Assembly (NCBI GenBank): GCA_016839405.1
Contig: JAEOUJ010000350.1
Location: forward strand, 1-5,922
Direction: 5' to 3'
Source of the DNA: Candidatus Gerdarchaeota archaeon
Lineage (GTDB): Archaea > Asgardarchaeota > Heimdallarchaeia > JABLTI01
Length of the DNA stretch: 5,922 nucleotides
Below, one piece after another: positions 1 to 5,083 of the stretch. The notes under the pieces are model-generated. The model worked only from the letters and a program-made list of their open reading frames with translations, did not search any database and was not told the origin of the DNA. A program made the position numbers and the translations under genes. Every line of letters begins with the position of its first letter. Position 1 is the first letter of the stretch.

Positions 1-72
1 ATCATTACTTTTAATAGCTTTATTTCTCATTTCAGAGAAATTTTCATGAGTTTCTAAACTACACATATCCAT
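1..72 (-). CDS. possible 5' end of a leftward gene, cut by the window edge
   Basis: An ATG at 72-70 on the minus strand opens a 24-codon frame without a stop that runs off the left edge, beginning MDMCSLETHENF. The sequence GAGTTGAT (plus-strand 78-85) lies 5 nt upstream of this ATG and differs by one base from the archaeal ribosome-binding sequence GAGGTGAT, which is the main reason to take the frame seriously. The stretch is too short to recognise a family. If real, it would be transcribed divergently from the membrane-protein gene at 346. Chance is a serious alternative for so short a frame. Confidence 0.33.
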   Translation of the reverse strand, partial: MDMCSLETHENFSEMRNKAIKSND

Positions 73-345
73 TGGGAATCAACTCAAAGTAACGATTAAC
101 AATTAGGCATTTATATCTTGCAAAGTAATTTATTATATTTTGAGATTCAAAAAGATTAGAAAATAATAGAGCAAAAATTGTTCGTAAATTATTTTTATTT
201 AGGATTATAATCTTTTCAGATGATTTTTAACTTAAAAATCAAGTTGAATTAAAATTTGACTAATTTTTTATTTGTGAAAGATTTTACTTTGCAATGCAAA
301 GTTATTTATATTAGAAAGAACATTATATTACATAGTGAAAAAAAA
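73..345. other. A+T-rich intergenic region, likely divergent promoters
   Basis: No gene is evident here. A TTG at 256 is in frame with the membrane protein downstream, but the 30 extra residues it would add look unlike the rest of the protein and would run through the inverted repeat at 286-302, so I treat the stretch as non-coding. TTTATATT at 305-312 could be a TATA box for the rightward operon; a start about 25 nt downstream would give a very short leader before the ATG at 346. TGCAAAGTAATTTAT at 119-133 matches 295-309 at 14 of 15 positions. Confidence 0.45.
286..302. promoter_or_regulatory. perfect inverted repeat, candidate operator
   Basis: ACTTTGCA at 286-293 and TGCAAAGT at 295-302 are exact reverse complements around a single central A. 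The repeat lies directly upstream of a TATA-like TTTATATT (305-312) and 43 nt before the ATG of the membrane-protein gene, overlapping where the TFB-recognition element would sit. A dimeric winged-helix protein bound there would block TFB/TBP. The second gene of the operon encodes such a protein, so autoregulation is a natural inference. No binding is shown by sequence alone. Confidence 0.45.
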
Positions 346-1002
346 ATGAATGAAAATTATGATTTAAAGAAGCTTGAGAAAAAAACAGCTTCAGTAATTT
401 TTCAAGATGGAATATTTGATATGAGTTTAGGATTAGTATTAATAGCATTTGGAATTGCATCTTTATTATATAATAAATTATCAGATCCCTGGGATGGCTT
501 ATTTGGATTTCTCCTTTATTTAGTGATTGCTGTTCCTTTATTCTTAGTACAAGCATTCATCACAAAACCACGATTAGGAGTTGTAAAATATAGTACAGAA
601 CGAAAAAAGAAAAACATGATAATAATTAGCATTGGAGTAATAATATTACTTTCAAATGTGATAGTACTTATTTTGTTCTTTGTAGATGTTATACAATTTA
701 GTTGGAATAGCTATTTAATGGCAATCTTATTTGGATTAATACCATTAATAATTTTCACATTGATGGCCTATTTTATGGAATTCAAGCGATTATATATAAT
801 TGGAACACTCTTTTCAATAGCATTTATATTAAAGGAAATTTTAACTTTACAAGGATTTAATCTAATAGGAAATATTGTTTTCATTAGTTTAGGAGTAATT
901 ATTGTAACGATTGGGATAGCATGTCTTATTCAATTCTTTAAAAAATATCCAAAAATAATGGTGCAGGATTATGAATTCAAAGAACCCGGAATTCAGCAAT
1001 AA
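346..1002 (+). CDS. six-helix integral membrane protein, partner of a winged-helix regulator
   Basis: This 218-residue protein has a short charged cytosolic-looking N-terminus followed by about six hydrophobic helices, near residues 26-43, 51-72, 90-111, 117-139, 144-163 and 167-190. Two recognisable stretches are FQDGIFDMSLGLVLI at the start of helix 1 and ITKPRLGVVKYS after helix 2. I associate this DG-x-x-D-x-x-x-GL and PR-x-G pattern with uncharacterised membrane proteins encoded beside small winged-helix regulators; that is recall, not a search. The molecular activity is unknown. The ATG at 346 was chosen because an upstream in-frame TTG at 256 would translate the palindromic promoter region; GTGA at 335-338 is a weak ribosome-binding candidate. 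The 3' end overlaps the regulator gene by 32 nt, so the two are probably translated together, and the regulator may respond to or control this protein. Confidence 0.8.
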   Translation: MNENYDLKKLEKKTASVIFQDGIFDMSLGLVLIAFGIASLLYNKLSDPWDGLFGFLLYLVIAVPLFLVQAFITKPRLGVVKYSTERKKKNMIIISIGVIILLSNVIVLILFFVDVIQFSWNSYLMAILFGLIPLIIFTLMAYFMEFKRLYIIGTLFSIAFILKEILTLQGFNLIGNIVFISLGVIIVTIGIACLIQFFKKYPKIMVQDYEFKEPGIQQ

Positions 1003-1291
1003 TCTTTCTAATTTGATGGATATAGACAAGGACATACATGAACCAGCTAGATTAATGATATTATCATATTTATTTGTTATAGAGAGTGCTGACTTTGTTT
1101 TCCTACAAGGTCAAACAGATTTGACTTGGGGGAATTTATCTTCACATATAAGCAAATTAGAGGAAAAGCAATATGTTAAAGTGGAAAAAGAGTTCATTAG
1201 AAAAAAACCACGGACAATGGTAAAGATAACAGAAAAAGGAAAGAAGGCATTATTAAATTATAGAGAAAAAATGAAAAAAATATTAGAGTAA
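971..1291 (+). CDS. small winged-helix transcriptional regulator (HTH_34 type)
   Basis: This 106-residue protein is essentially a single winged-helix DNA-binding domain. Residues 22-45 (IHEPARLMILSYLF and following) form the first helix. Residues 51-68, LTWGNLSSHISKLEEKQY, form the helix-turn-helix, with the recognition helix around NLSSHISKLEE. Residues 70-87 form the two-stranded wing, ending in the typical VKITEKGKKAL. The order and motif match the small regulators of the winged-helix HTH_34 (MarR/ArsR-like) family. No ligand or metal-binding domain is attached. GGTG at 960-963, 7 nt before the ATG, is a good archaeal ribosome-binding site lying inside the upstream gene, and the start overlaps that gene by 32 nt. 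A likely target is its own promoter, where the inverted repeat at 286-302 lies. Confidence 0.85.
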   Translation: MNSKNPEFSNNLSNLMDIDKDIHEPARLMILSYLFVIESADFVFLQGQTDLTWGNLSSHISKLEEKQYVKVEKEFIRKKPRTMVKITEKGKKALLNYREKMKKILE

Positions 1292-1306
1292 TTTATTTTT
1301 GTATTT
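1292..1306 (+). terminator. weak T-rich terminator after the regulator gene
   Basis: Immediately after the TAA stop the plus strand is T-rich, with five T at 1296-1300 and further T at 1304-1306. Archaeal RNA polymerase commonly stops at such runs without a hairpin. The run is short, so read-through into the beta-grasp gene is possible. Confidence 0.25.
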
Positions 1307-1350
1307 CAGAATAAGTAATCTATTAATATGAGCAAAAAGATAAGTCACTT

Positions 1351-1518
1351 ATGACAAAAAAAATGACTCTTAGAGAATATTTAGAAAAAGAAGGATTTAA
1401 AGAACCTAAGAAATATAATATTTGGGTCAATGGTAAAAAAGTTGATTTAGATTATGAATTAGAAGAAGGAGACGAGGTAATTGTTTTACCTGTTCTAAAA
1501 GGTGGGAATAATAACTAG
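1351..1518 (+). CDS. short ThiS/MoaD-like beta-grasp protein ending in Gly-Gly-Asn-Asn-Asn
   Basis: The frame codes 55 residues. Residues 5-15 (MTLREYLEKEG) match the helix after the second beta strand of ThiS/MoaD proteins. YNIWVNGKKVDLDYELEEGD is the characteristic middle section, and VIVLPVLKGG the last strand and Gly-Gly tail. In this family the C-terminal Gly is adenylated and becomes a thiocarboxylate or isopeptide donor, in sulfur transfer (molybdopterin, tungstopterin, thiamine, tRNA thiolation) or protein tagging. Two things are odd. The expected first beta hairpin, about 20 residues, is missing before MTLREYL. The Gly-Gly is followed by NNN, so the tail would need trimming to be active. 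There is no convincing ribosome-binding site before 1351; ATG 1363 is an alternative start. The gene lies just before a SPASM fragment, suggesting an old pair with a radical SAM enzyme. It may be functional, processed or decaying. Confidence 0.62.
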   Translation: MTKKMTLREYLEKEGFKEPKKYNIWVNGKKVDLDYELEEGDEVIVLPVLKGGNNN

Positions 1519-1571
1519 AAGGATTGAAATTTAATAAAAAAAATGTACTGTTTAATTATGGGGAAAATTAT

Positions 1572-1838
1572 ATGGAAGTAGAAAATAGGGTAATAAGATC
1601 TTGTAGCTTTTCGAATAACTTTGGTGCTGATGCTCAATATTTATATGATATTTGGGATGAATCAGAATATTTAGCAAAATATCGAAGAGTAATTGATTTA
1701 ATAAAAGAACCATGTTTATCATGCAATTATCTGAAAATCTGTCGTGGAAGATGTCATGTTATTTCTGAGTTTTTAACTGGAAATTTTAATAATCCTGAAT
1801 GCCCAAATGTCGTTGAATTTCAAATGCAAGGAAAATAA
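1572..1838 (+). pseudogene. SPASM-domain remnant of a radical SAM enzyme (core missing)
   Basis: The 88-residue frame contains CLSCNYLKICRGRC at residues 48-61, exactly the C-x2-C-x5-C-x3-C of the SPASM domain that holds auxiliary 4Fe-4S clusters in peptide- and cofactor-modifying radical SAM enzymes. Cys11 (IRSCSF) fits the preceding cluster cysteine and Cys77 (NPECPNV) the last one. IWDESEYLAKYR is the usual linker helix. The SAM-binding C-x3-C-x2-C and the whole barrel are absent: only 53 nt separate this frame from the beta-grasp gene, and an in-frame TAA lies at 1512. The SPASM cysteine usually found upstream of Cys11 is also absent. GGGGA at 1560-1564, 7 nt before the ATG, could support translation; a TTG at 1524 would add 16 residues. 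The likeliest reading is a truncated gene left by a deletion. A stand-alone SPASM protein is the alternative. Confidence 0.6.
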
Positions 1839-1906
1839 ATCAGAATGTTTTATTAATGAAAAAGAATCAAATTCAATGTGTATTATTATAGAAAGGATGT
1901 TAATTT

Positions 1907-2287
1907 ATGAGTGTTTCAATAAGAACATTAGAAGATTATGGGTTTCTATTTTGTTTTATTGGAGGTATTATAACAATTGTAATAGCTTTAATAGCATTCA
2001 TTATAGATATTGCAGGAGAAAAAATCGATTGGTTTTTTGGTGCTGGACCTATTGGTATTGCAAATATAATCGCTGGAACTGTTATTTCTATGATATTTGG
2101 AGTATTAGCATTTTTAATTGGTTTAAAGTTATTTTCAACTAAGATTAGAAACATCATTGAAAAAATTGATTTGCTAATTATTGCTATAATTATGCTAGTA
2201 ATTGGAATTATTGTCTTTGGGATAGGTGGTATTGTAATAATTGTTGGGGGCATTTTAACATTGGTTTATCGATTGCAATCGCAATAA
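1907..2287 (+). CDS. small four-helix membrane protein, function unknown
   Basis: This 126-residue, very hydrophobic protein is built of about four helices: residues 12-35, 47-75, and a long C-terminal hydrophobic stretch at 88-122 that probably forms two helices around a Gly-rich turn (IVFGIGGIVIIVGG). Charged residues are confined to the N-terminus, the loop at 38-42 (EKIDW), the loop at 77-87 and the last few residues. AAGGATG at 1893-1899, 7 nt before the ATG, supports this start. I do not recognise a family. The gene stands alone, 68 nt after the SPASM remnant and convergent with the phospholipase gene, so context suggests no role. An overlapping frame beginning at 1807 is a shadow of this gene. 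Confidence 0.75.
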   Translation: MSVSIRTLEDYGFLFCFIGGIITIVIALIAFIIDIAGEKIDWFFGAGPIGIANIIAGTVISMIFGVLAFLIGLKLFSTKIRNIIEKIDLLIIAIIMLVIGIIVFGIGGIVIIVGGILTLVYRLQSQ

Positions 2288-2311
2288 ATGATATGATAAA
2301 AACTCTCACAA

Positions 2312-2319
2312 TTTTTTTT
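2312..2319 (+). terminator. oligo-T terminator
   Basis: Eight consecutive T lie 24 nt after the stop of the four-helix membrane protein, in the 59-nt gap before the convergent phospholipase gene. An uninterrupted T run just past a stop codon is the typical intrinsic signal in archaea. No stable hairpin precedes it. Confidence 0.5.
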
Positions 2320-2346
2320 ATGAAATTATTATTTTATTTTCAACAT

Positions 2347-3417
2347 TCATTTGTTATCTTCTGATTTCTTTCCAAACAATTTCTCTTTCAATTCATCTTT
2401 TGTTTCAATAATATCTTTCTTGAATTTTTCTGATTTTTCAGTTAATTTTTCATCAAGGGTTTTTGAAGTTCTGCTAATTCCTTCTTTTACTCTAGTTGTA
2501 GTTTTTTTTCCGGGATCGGGTATAGTAGCTTCCATGAATTTAATTGCTGGAGTATGAACGCAACAAGGATTTATCTTATCTTTAGTATTTGGTATAAAAC
2601 CATCATTTTCCAACCAATTTCTTGCTTTTTCATATGCTTGATTAATCAATTGTTTTGATTTGGAGAAATCGTGAGGACCTACATCAATTTTATCTGGTGG
2701 GGGAACAACTATTAATTCTACTTTGTTTTTATAGAGTTGTATATCATCAGCCAATTGCCTGTTGAGAAGGTAGATAAAACTACGAATGAGTATTTCTAAT
2801 AGATTTTTGGGTTCTTGATTGGGCGATGGAACACCTATTGGAAAAACTACAACGCGTTCTGCACCTAAACGCACAGCTGTAGAAATTGGAGCATTATTTA
2901 GTAAACCACCATCTACTATAGTGTGATTCTTCATGTGTTGTGGTGGGAAAACACCTGGAATTGCTGTACTTGCCATTAAAGCTTCCAAAGCTAATCCTTT
3001 ATTGAATACAATTTCTTCACCTGTTTTTATATCAGCACCTATAATAAACAAAGGTAATTTTGTTTCTTCAATTCTTGTAAAAGGAATATATTTCATAATT
3101 AATTTGCGTAAATTTTTTGGAGAGATTAAATATTGACCTGCTGTAGTAAAATTAACAACAGGGGTTATTGGTGAGGGAGTAAAAACATTCCACACTTTGA
3201 TATTTAACCAAATTTCCTCCATGAATGCTACTCCTTCTGATGTGGGTTTATAGGCATACATGGCACCATTTAAGCTTCCAACTGATGTTCCTAATACCAT
3301 ATCTGCTTGAATGCCTTTTTCAACCAAAGCTTTTAGAGCCCCGAGTTCTATAGCACCTAAACTTGCTCCACCGGAAAAAACAAATGCTGTTTGAGGATTA
3401 AATGAATAACCTTTCAT
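2347..3417 (-). CDS. patatin-like phospholipase with a charged C-terminal tail
   Basis: This is a 356-residue serine acyl hydrolase of the patatin/RssA family, expected to cleave acyl esters of lipids. SGGASLGA at 15-22 is the oxyanion loop, usually GGG-x-R-G, here with Leu in place of Arg. GTSVG at 43-47 contains the nucleophile Ser45. DGGLLNN at 169-175 gives the catalytic Asp169. The hydrolase fold ends near residue 272 with the family's DFSKSKQLINQAYEKA helix. Residues 275-302 include Cys285-Cys286. From about 304 to 356 the chain is Lys/Glu-rich, probably helical and amphipathic, and not part of the catalytic fold. There is no signal peptide, so it should act in the cytoplasm or at the inner membrane face. 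The ribosome-binding site is weak (AAAGAG). It lies 45 nt after the broken Nudix gene on the same strand. Whether archaeal ether lipids are its substrate cannot be read from the sequence. Confidence 0.88.
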   Translation of the reverse strand: MKGYSFNPQTAFVFSGGASLGAIELGALKALVEKGIQADMVLGTSVGSLNGAMYAYKPTSEGVAFMEEIWLNIKVWNVFTPSPITPVVNFTTAGQYLISPKNLRKLIMKYIPFTRIEETKLPLFIIGADIKTGEEIVFNKGLALEALMASTAIPGVFPPQHMKNHTIVDGGLLNNAPISTAVRLGAERVVVFPIGVPSPNQEPKNLLEILIRSFIYLLNRQLADDIQLYKNKVELIVVPPPDKIDVGPHDFSKSKQLINQAYEKARNWLENDGFIPNTKDKINPCCVHTPAIKFMEATIPDPGKKTTTRVKEGISRTSKTLDEKLTEKSEKFKKDIIETKDELKEKLFGKKSEDNK

Positions 3418-3462
3418 AAAAATCTCTTTGAGAAGCTTATTTATTAAATTCTTGATAAAACT

Positions 3463-3978
3463 CTAATGATAAAGTTGATATGTAATCGTATCAAGAGCTT
3501 TTTCTACTGGTTTAGGTGGTTTATATTTTTGCAAAACTAATCCTTTGTTTTTAATGAAACAATCTAAAATTGTTTTACATAAATTTGTTAGTGGATAATC
3601 ATCTATTTTTGTTATGGGTATAAATTTTGCATCTTCAATTTCGTCTAAATCAGGTATCGGTTCCCCAGAAATATATTCAACTCTATAAAAGAAACAAATG
3701 TCTGATATGATTTCCTTTGATTTACTTTTGCGATTATAATGTCGAATAACAATTAAATTTGATGTTTTTACTTTAACACCTGTTTCTTCAAATATTTCTC
3801 GTTCTAAAGCTTTTGTTGGAACCTCTCCAATATCAACAAATCCTCCAGGTTGGCACCATTGCCCTTTAGCAACACCTTAGGAGTGTTTGACTAAAAGCAC
3901 TTTATCATCATGAAAACAGAATCCACCAACTCCAAAATTATGACAACTTCTCTTATTTGGCACGTGACGTTCTTTCAT
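3463..3978 (-). pseudogene. Nudix hydrolase interrupted by one in-frame TAA
   Basis: Read from the ATG at 3978, the frame gives 171 codons to a TAG at 3465-3463 with a single internal stop, TAA at codon 34 (plus-strand 3877-3879). The rest is intact and in one frame. Residues 46-68 carry a perfect Nudix box, G-x5-E-x7-REIFEETGV, with Gly46, Glu52, Arg60, Glu61, Glu64 and Glu65. KVLLVKHS before the stop and GQWCQPGGF after it are the normal strands leading into the box. The stop sits in the variable turn, where many homologues have Tyr (TAT or TAC), so one base explains it. Intact family members hydrolyse nucleoside diphosphates linked to another moiety, such as ADP-ribose or NADH; the substrate cannot be told here. 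No ATG or GTG follows the stop before the box, so re-initiation of a useful protein is unlikely. Sequencing error, a strain variant or recent inactivation are all possible. Confidence 0.85.
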
Positions 3979-4054
3979 ATTAAATAATATGTTATTGAAA
4001 ATTAAATCTTTATTGAAATTAAAAATTTATTACAATATAATTAAATCATATATC

Positions 4055-4070
4055 AATTTTTAAAAAATTT
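4055..4070 (-). terminator. possible T-run terminator after the flavoprotein gene
   Basis: On the minus strand six consecutive T (plus-strand A at 4062-4067) begin about 8 nt after the TAA of the flavoprotein gene. The 96-nt gap to the Nudix gene is otherwise A+T-rich with several TATA-like stretches and no clear ribosome-binding site, so the Nudix-phospholipase pair may have its own promoter there. Confidence 0.25.
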
Positions 4071-4074
4071 CAAA

Positions 4075-4623
4075 CTATTCTTTATTAATGATATTTTGGC
4101 CAAGTGTTATAGCTTCATCTTTGAAGTCTTCTAATTTATCTAAATCACCATATTCTAAGACTCCACTGGCAATAATTTTACCTTTATAATGCATCCTTCC
4201 AAAATGAACAATTCTCATTAAGATGTTTAGCATGCAACTTATAGTTTTTGTGTATTCTGGACCTGTTAGAATAGCTAATACAGCACCTCTATTTTGAAAT
4301 ACACCTCTTTCATAAAGAACAACTCTATCAAGGACTAATTTCATAAATGGAGAGACAAACCAAAAGGAGATAGGAGATCCAAAAACTACAGTTTCTGCTT
4401 TAGAAATTGCATTGTAAATTTCTTCTATATCATCGTCTAGATGACATTGTTTGTCTTGTTTACATTTATAACAACTGATACAAGGTTTTATGTTATAATC
4501 ACGTAAACGCAAATATTCGATTTCTCCACCAACATTTGCTATTCCTTTTTCAATATATGAAAGTAGAATAGTTGTATTACCATCTAATCTTGGACTAGCA
4601 TTTAACATTAAAACTTTAGTCAA
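4075..4623 (-). CDS. iron-sulfur flavoprotein (Isf-like, flavodoxin fold)
   Basis: This 182-residue protein of the NADPH-dependent FMN reductase/flavodoxin superfamily binds FMN through the loop NASPRLDGNT at 8-17. Cys48, Cys51, Cys54 and Cys60 form C-x2-C-x2-C-x5-C, the compact 4Fe-4S motif of the archaeal iron-sulfur flavoprotein Isf, at nearly the same positions as in the Methanosarcina protein. GSPISFWFVSPFMKLVLDRV at 83-102 is the conserved strand and helix near the flavin and dimer interface. Family members are cytoplasmic dimers that pass electrons from ferredoxin to FMN and can reduce O2 or peroxide; that role is inferred. Translation starts at a TTG (4623-4621): an excellent AGGGGGA lies 5 nt upstream, and the downstream ATG at codon 6 would cut into the first beta strand. 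It is the first gene of a leftward series with the Nudix and phospholipase genes. Confidence 0.88.
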   Translation of the reverse strand: MTKVLMLNASPRLDGNTTILLSYIEKGIANVGGEIEYLRLRDYNIKPCISCYKCKQDKQCHLDDDIEEIYNAISKAETVVFGSPISFWFVSPFMKLVLDRVVLYERGVFQNRGAVLAILTGPEYTKTISCMLNILMRIVHFGRMHYKGKIIASGVLEYGDLDKLEDFKDEAITLGQNIINKE

Positions 4624-4628
4624 AGTTT

Positions 4629-4635
4629 TCCCCCT
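4629..4635 (-). promoter_or_regulatory. strong ribosome-binding site deciding the TTG start of the flavoprotein
   Basis: The minus strand reads AGGGGGA here (plus-strand TCCCCCT), ending 5 nt before the TTG at 4623. It is the most G-rich spot in this A+T-rich intergenic region and fits pairing with the CCUCC end of 16S rRNA, which settles the non-ATG start. Confidence 0.7.
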
Positions 4636-4666
4636 AAATAATTATATTAGCAATAGTTATTTGAAA

Positions 4667-4686
4667 AATTTTTGCAAAAATTATAC
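4667..4686 (-). promoter_or_regulatory. candidate promoter with a 16-bp palindrome upstream of the flavoprotein
   Basis: AATTTTTGCAAAAATT at 4667-4682 is a perfect palindrome. On the minus strand it is entered by GTATAATT, a plausible TATA box (about 4686-4679), which would place the transcript start near 4656 and give a leader of about 33 nt containing the ribosome-binding site. The palindrome would then lie from the TATA box into the start-side spacer, a usual site for an archaeal repressor. Low-complexity A/T tracts form such palindromes by chance more easily, so the operator role is tentative. Confidence 0.35.
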
Positions 4687-4839
4687 TTTTTAGCGTGAAT
4701 TAATGAACTTCTCATAAAAACAAATTATATGAAATTTTTCTATAACTATTATTTTATAATTAATTGATAAAACTAACATGCTCAATATATAACTTTGAAT
4801 GCTTTACAATAAAATACCTTAACCTGAAAATAATGAGTT

Positions 4840-4849
4840 CGAATATAAA
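4840..4849 (+). promoter_or_regulatory. BRE/TATA-like element, upstream copy
   Basis: CGAATATAAA combines an A-rich TFB-recognition-like CGAA with TATAAA, and occurs again unchanged at 5074-5083. Used from here, transcription would begin near 4870 and give the secreted-protein gene a leader of about 250 nt containing the tandem hairpins. Confidence 0.35.
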
Positions 4850-4945
4850 GAGAAAAAAATCTTAGAAAATGTTTGAAATATTAAAACTAGCAACCTTAAT
4901 TAAAGCAAACCTATTCCAAACGATTTTAATACCAAATTGAACTGA

Positions 4946-4982
4946 CAAACAACCATTGTTTGAGATTATTAAAGAATAATCT
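4946..4982. repeat. two abutting perfect hairpins
   Basis: The first hairpin pairs CAAACA (4946-4951) with TGTTTG (4957-4962) around a 5-nt loop. The second follows with no spacer and pairs AGATTATT (4963-4970) with AATAATCT (4975-4982) around the loop AAAG. Both stems are perfect. Five T follow at 4993-4997. They could be an RNA structure in a leader, a terminator for a short upstream transcript, or a pair of protein-binding sites on DNA. Their exact abutment makes pure chance less attractive, though each alone is short. Confidence 0.5.
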
Positions 4983-5073
4983 TGATCTATACTTTTTCTA
5001 TCAAACTATGAACTAGATAATGAAGTGATTCTTCAAAAAATGCTTCATGCAAATCTAGTATTTGAGGTTTGAA

Positions 5074-5083
5074 CGAATATAAA
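5074..5083 (+). promoter_or_regulatory. BRE/TATA-like element, downstream copy
   Basis: This is the second exact copy of CGAATATAAA. A start about 25 nt downstream would fall near 5104, only just before the ribosome-binding site at 5107-5111, giving a leader of about 15 nt. It is the closest plausible promoter to the secreted-protein gene. Confidence 0.4.

Noticed and set aside
256..345. TTG start at 256 extending the membrane protein by 30 residues
   Set aside because: The added residues show no domain feature, the TTG lacks a ribosome-binding site, and the frame would cross the inverted repeat and the TATA-like element; ATG at 346 is more natural.
323..556. 77-codon minus-strand frame
   Set aside because: It lies antisense to the membrane protein, has no recognisable feature, and low-complexity A/T explains its openness.
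1328..1354. Eight-codon frame (MSKKISHL) whose stop overlaps the beta-grasp start as ATGA
   Set aside because: Too short to judge. It could be a frameshifted remnant of the missing hairpin, but it is shorter than the roughly 20 residues needed and has no recognisable strand pattern.
1807..2142. 111-codon plus-strand frame overlapping the SPASM remnant and the four-helix membrane protein
   Set aside because: Its translation is Asn-, Tyr- and Trp-rich without any fold signal, while the overlapping frame at 1907 has a ribosome-binding site and regular membrane helices.
1936..2253. 105-codon minus-strand frame, rich in Ile and Pro
   Set aside because: It is the antisense image of the four-helix membrane protein; hydrophobic codons on one strand read as Ile/Asn/Pro-rich on the other.
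2933..3136. 67-codon plus-strand frame inside the phospholipase gene (and a similar one at 2351-2557)
   Set aside because: Both are antisense to a well-supported enzyme with catalytic motifs and show no independent start signal.
3877..3879. Translational recoding of the TAA in the Nudix gene
   Set aside because: UAA is not used for selenocysteine or pyrrolysine, and no special RNA structure is apparent; a base change or error is simpler.
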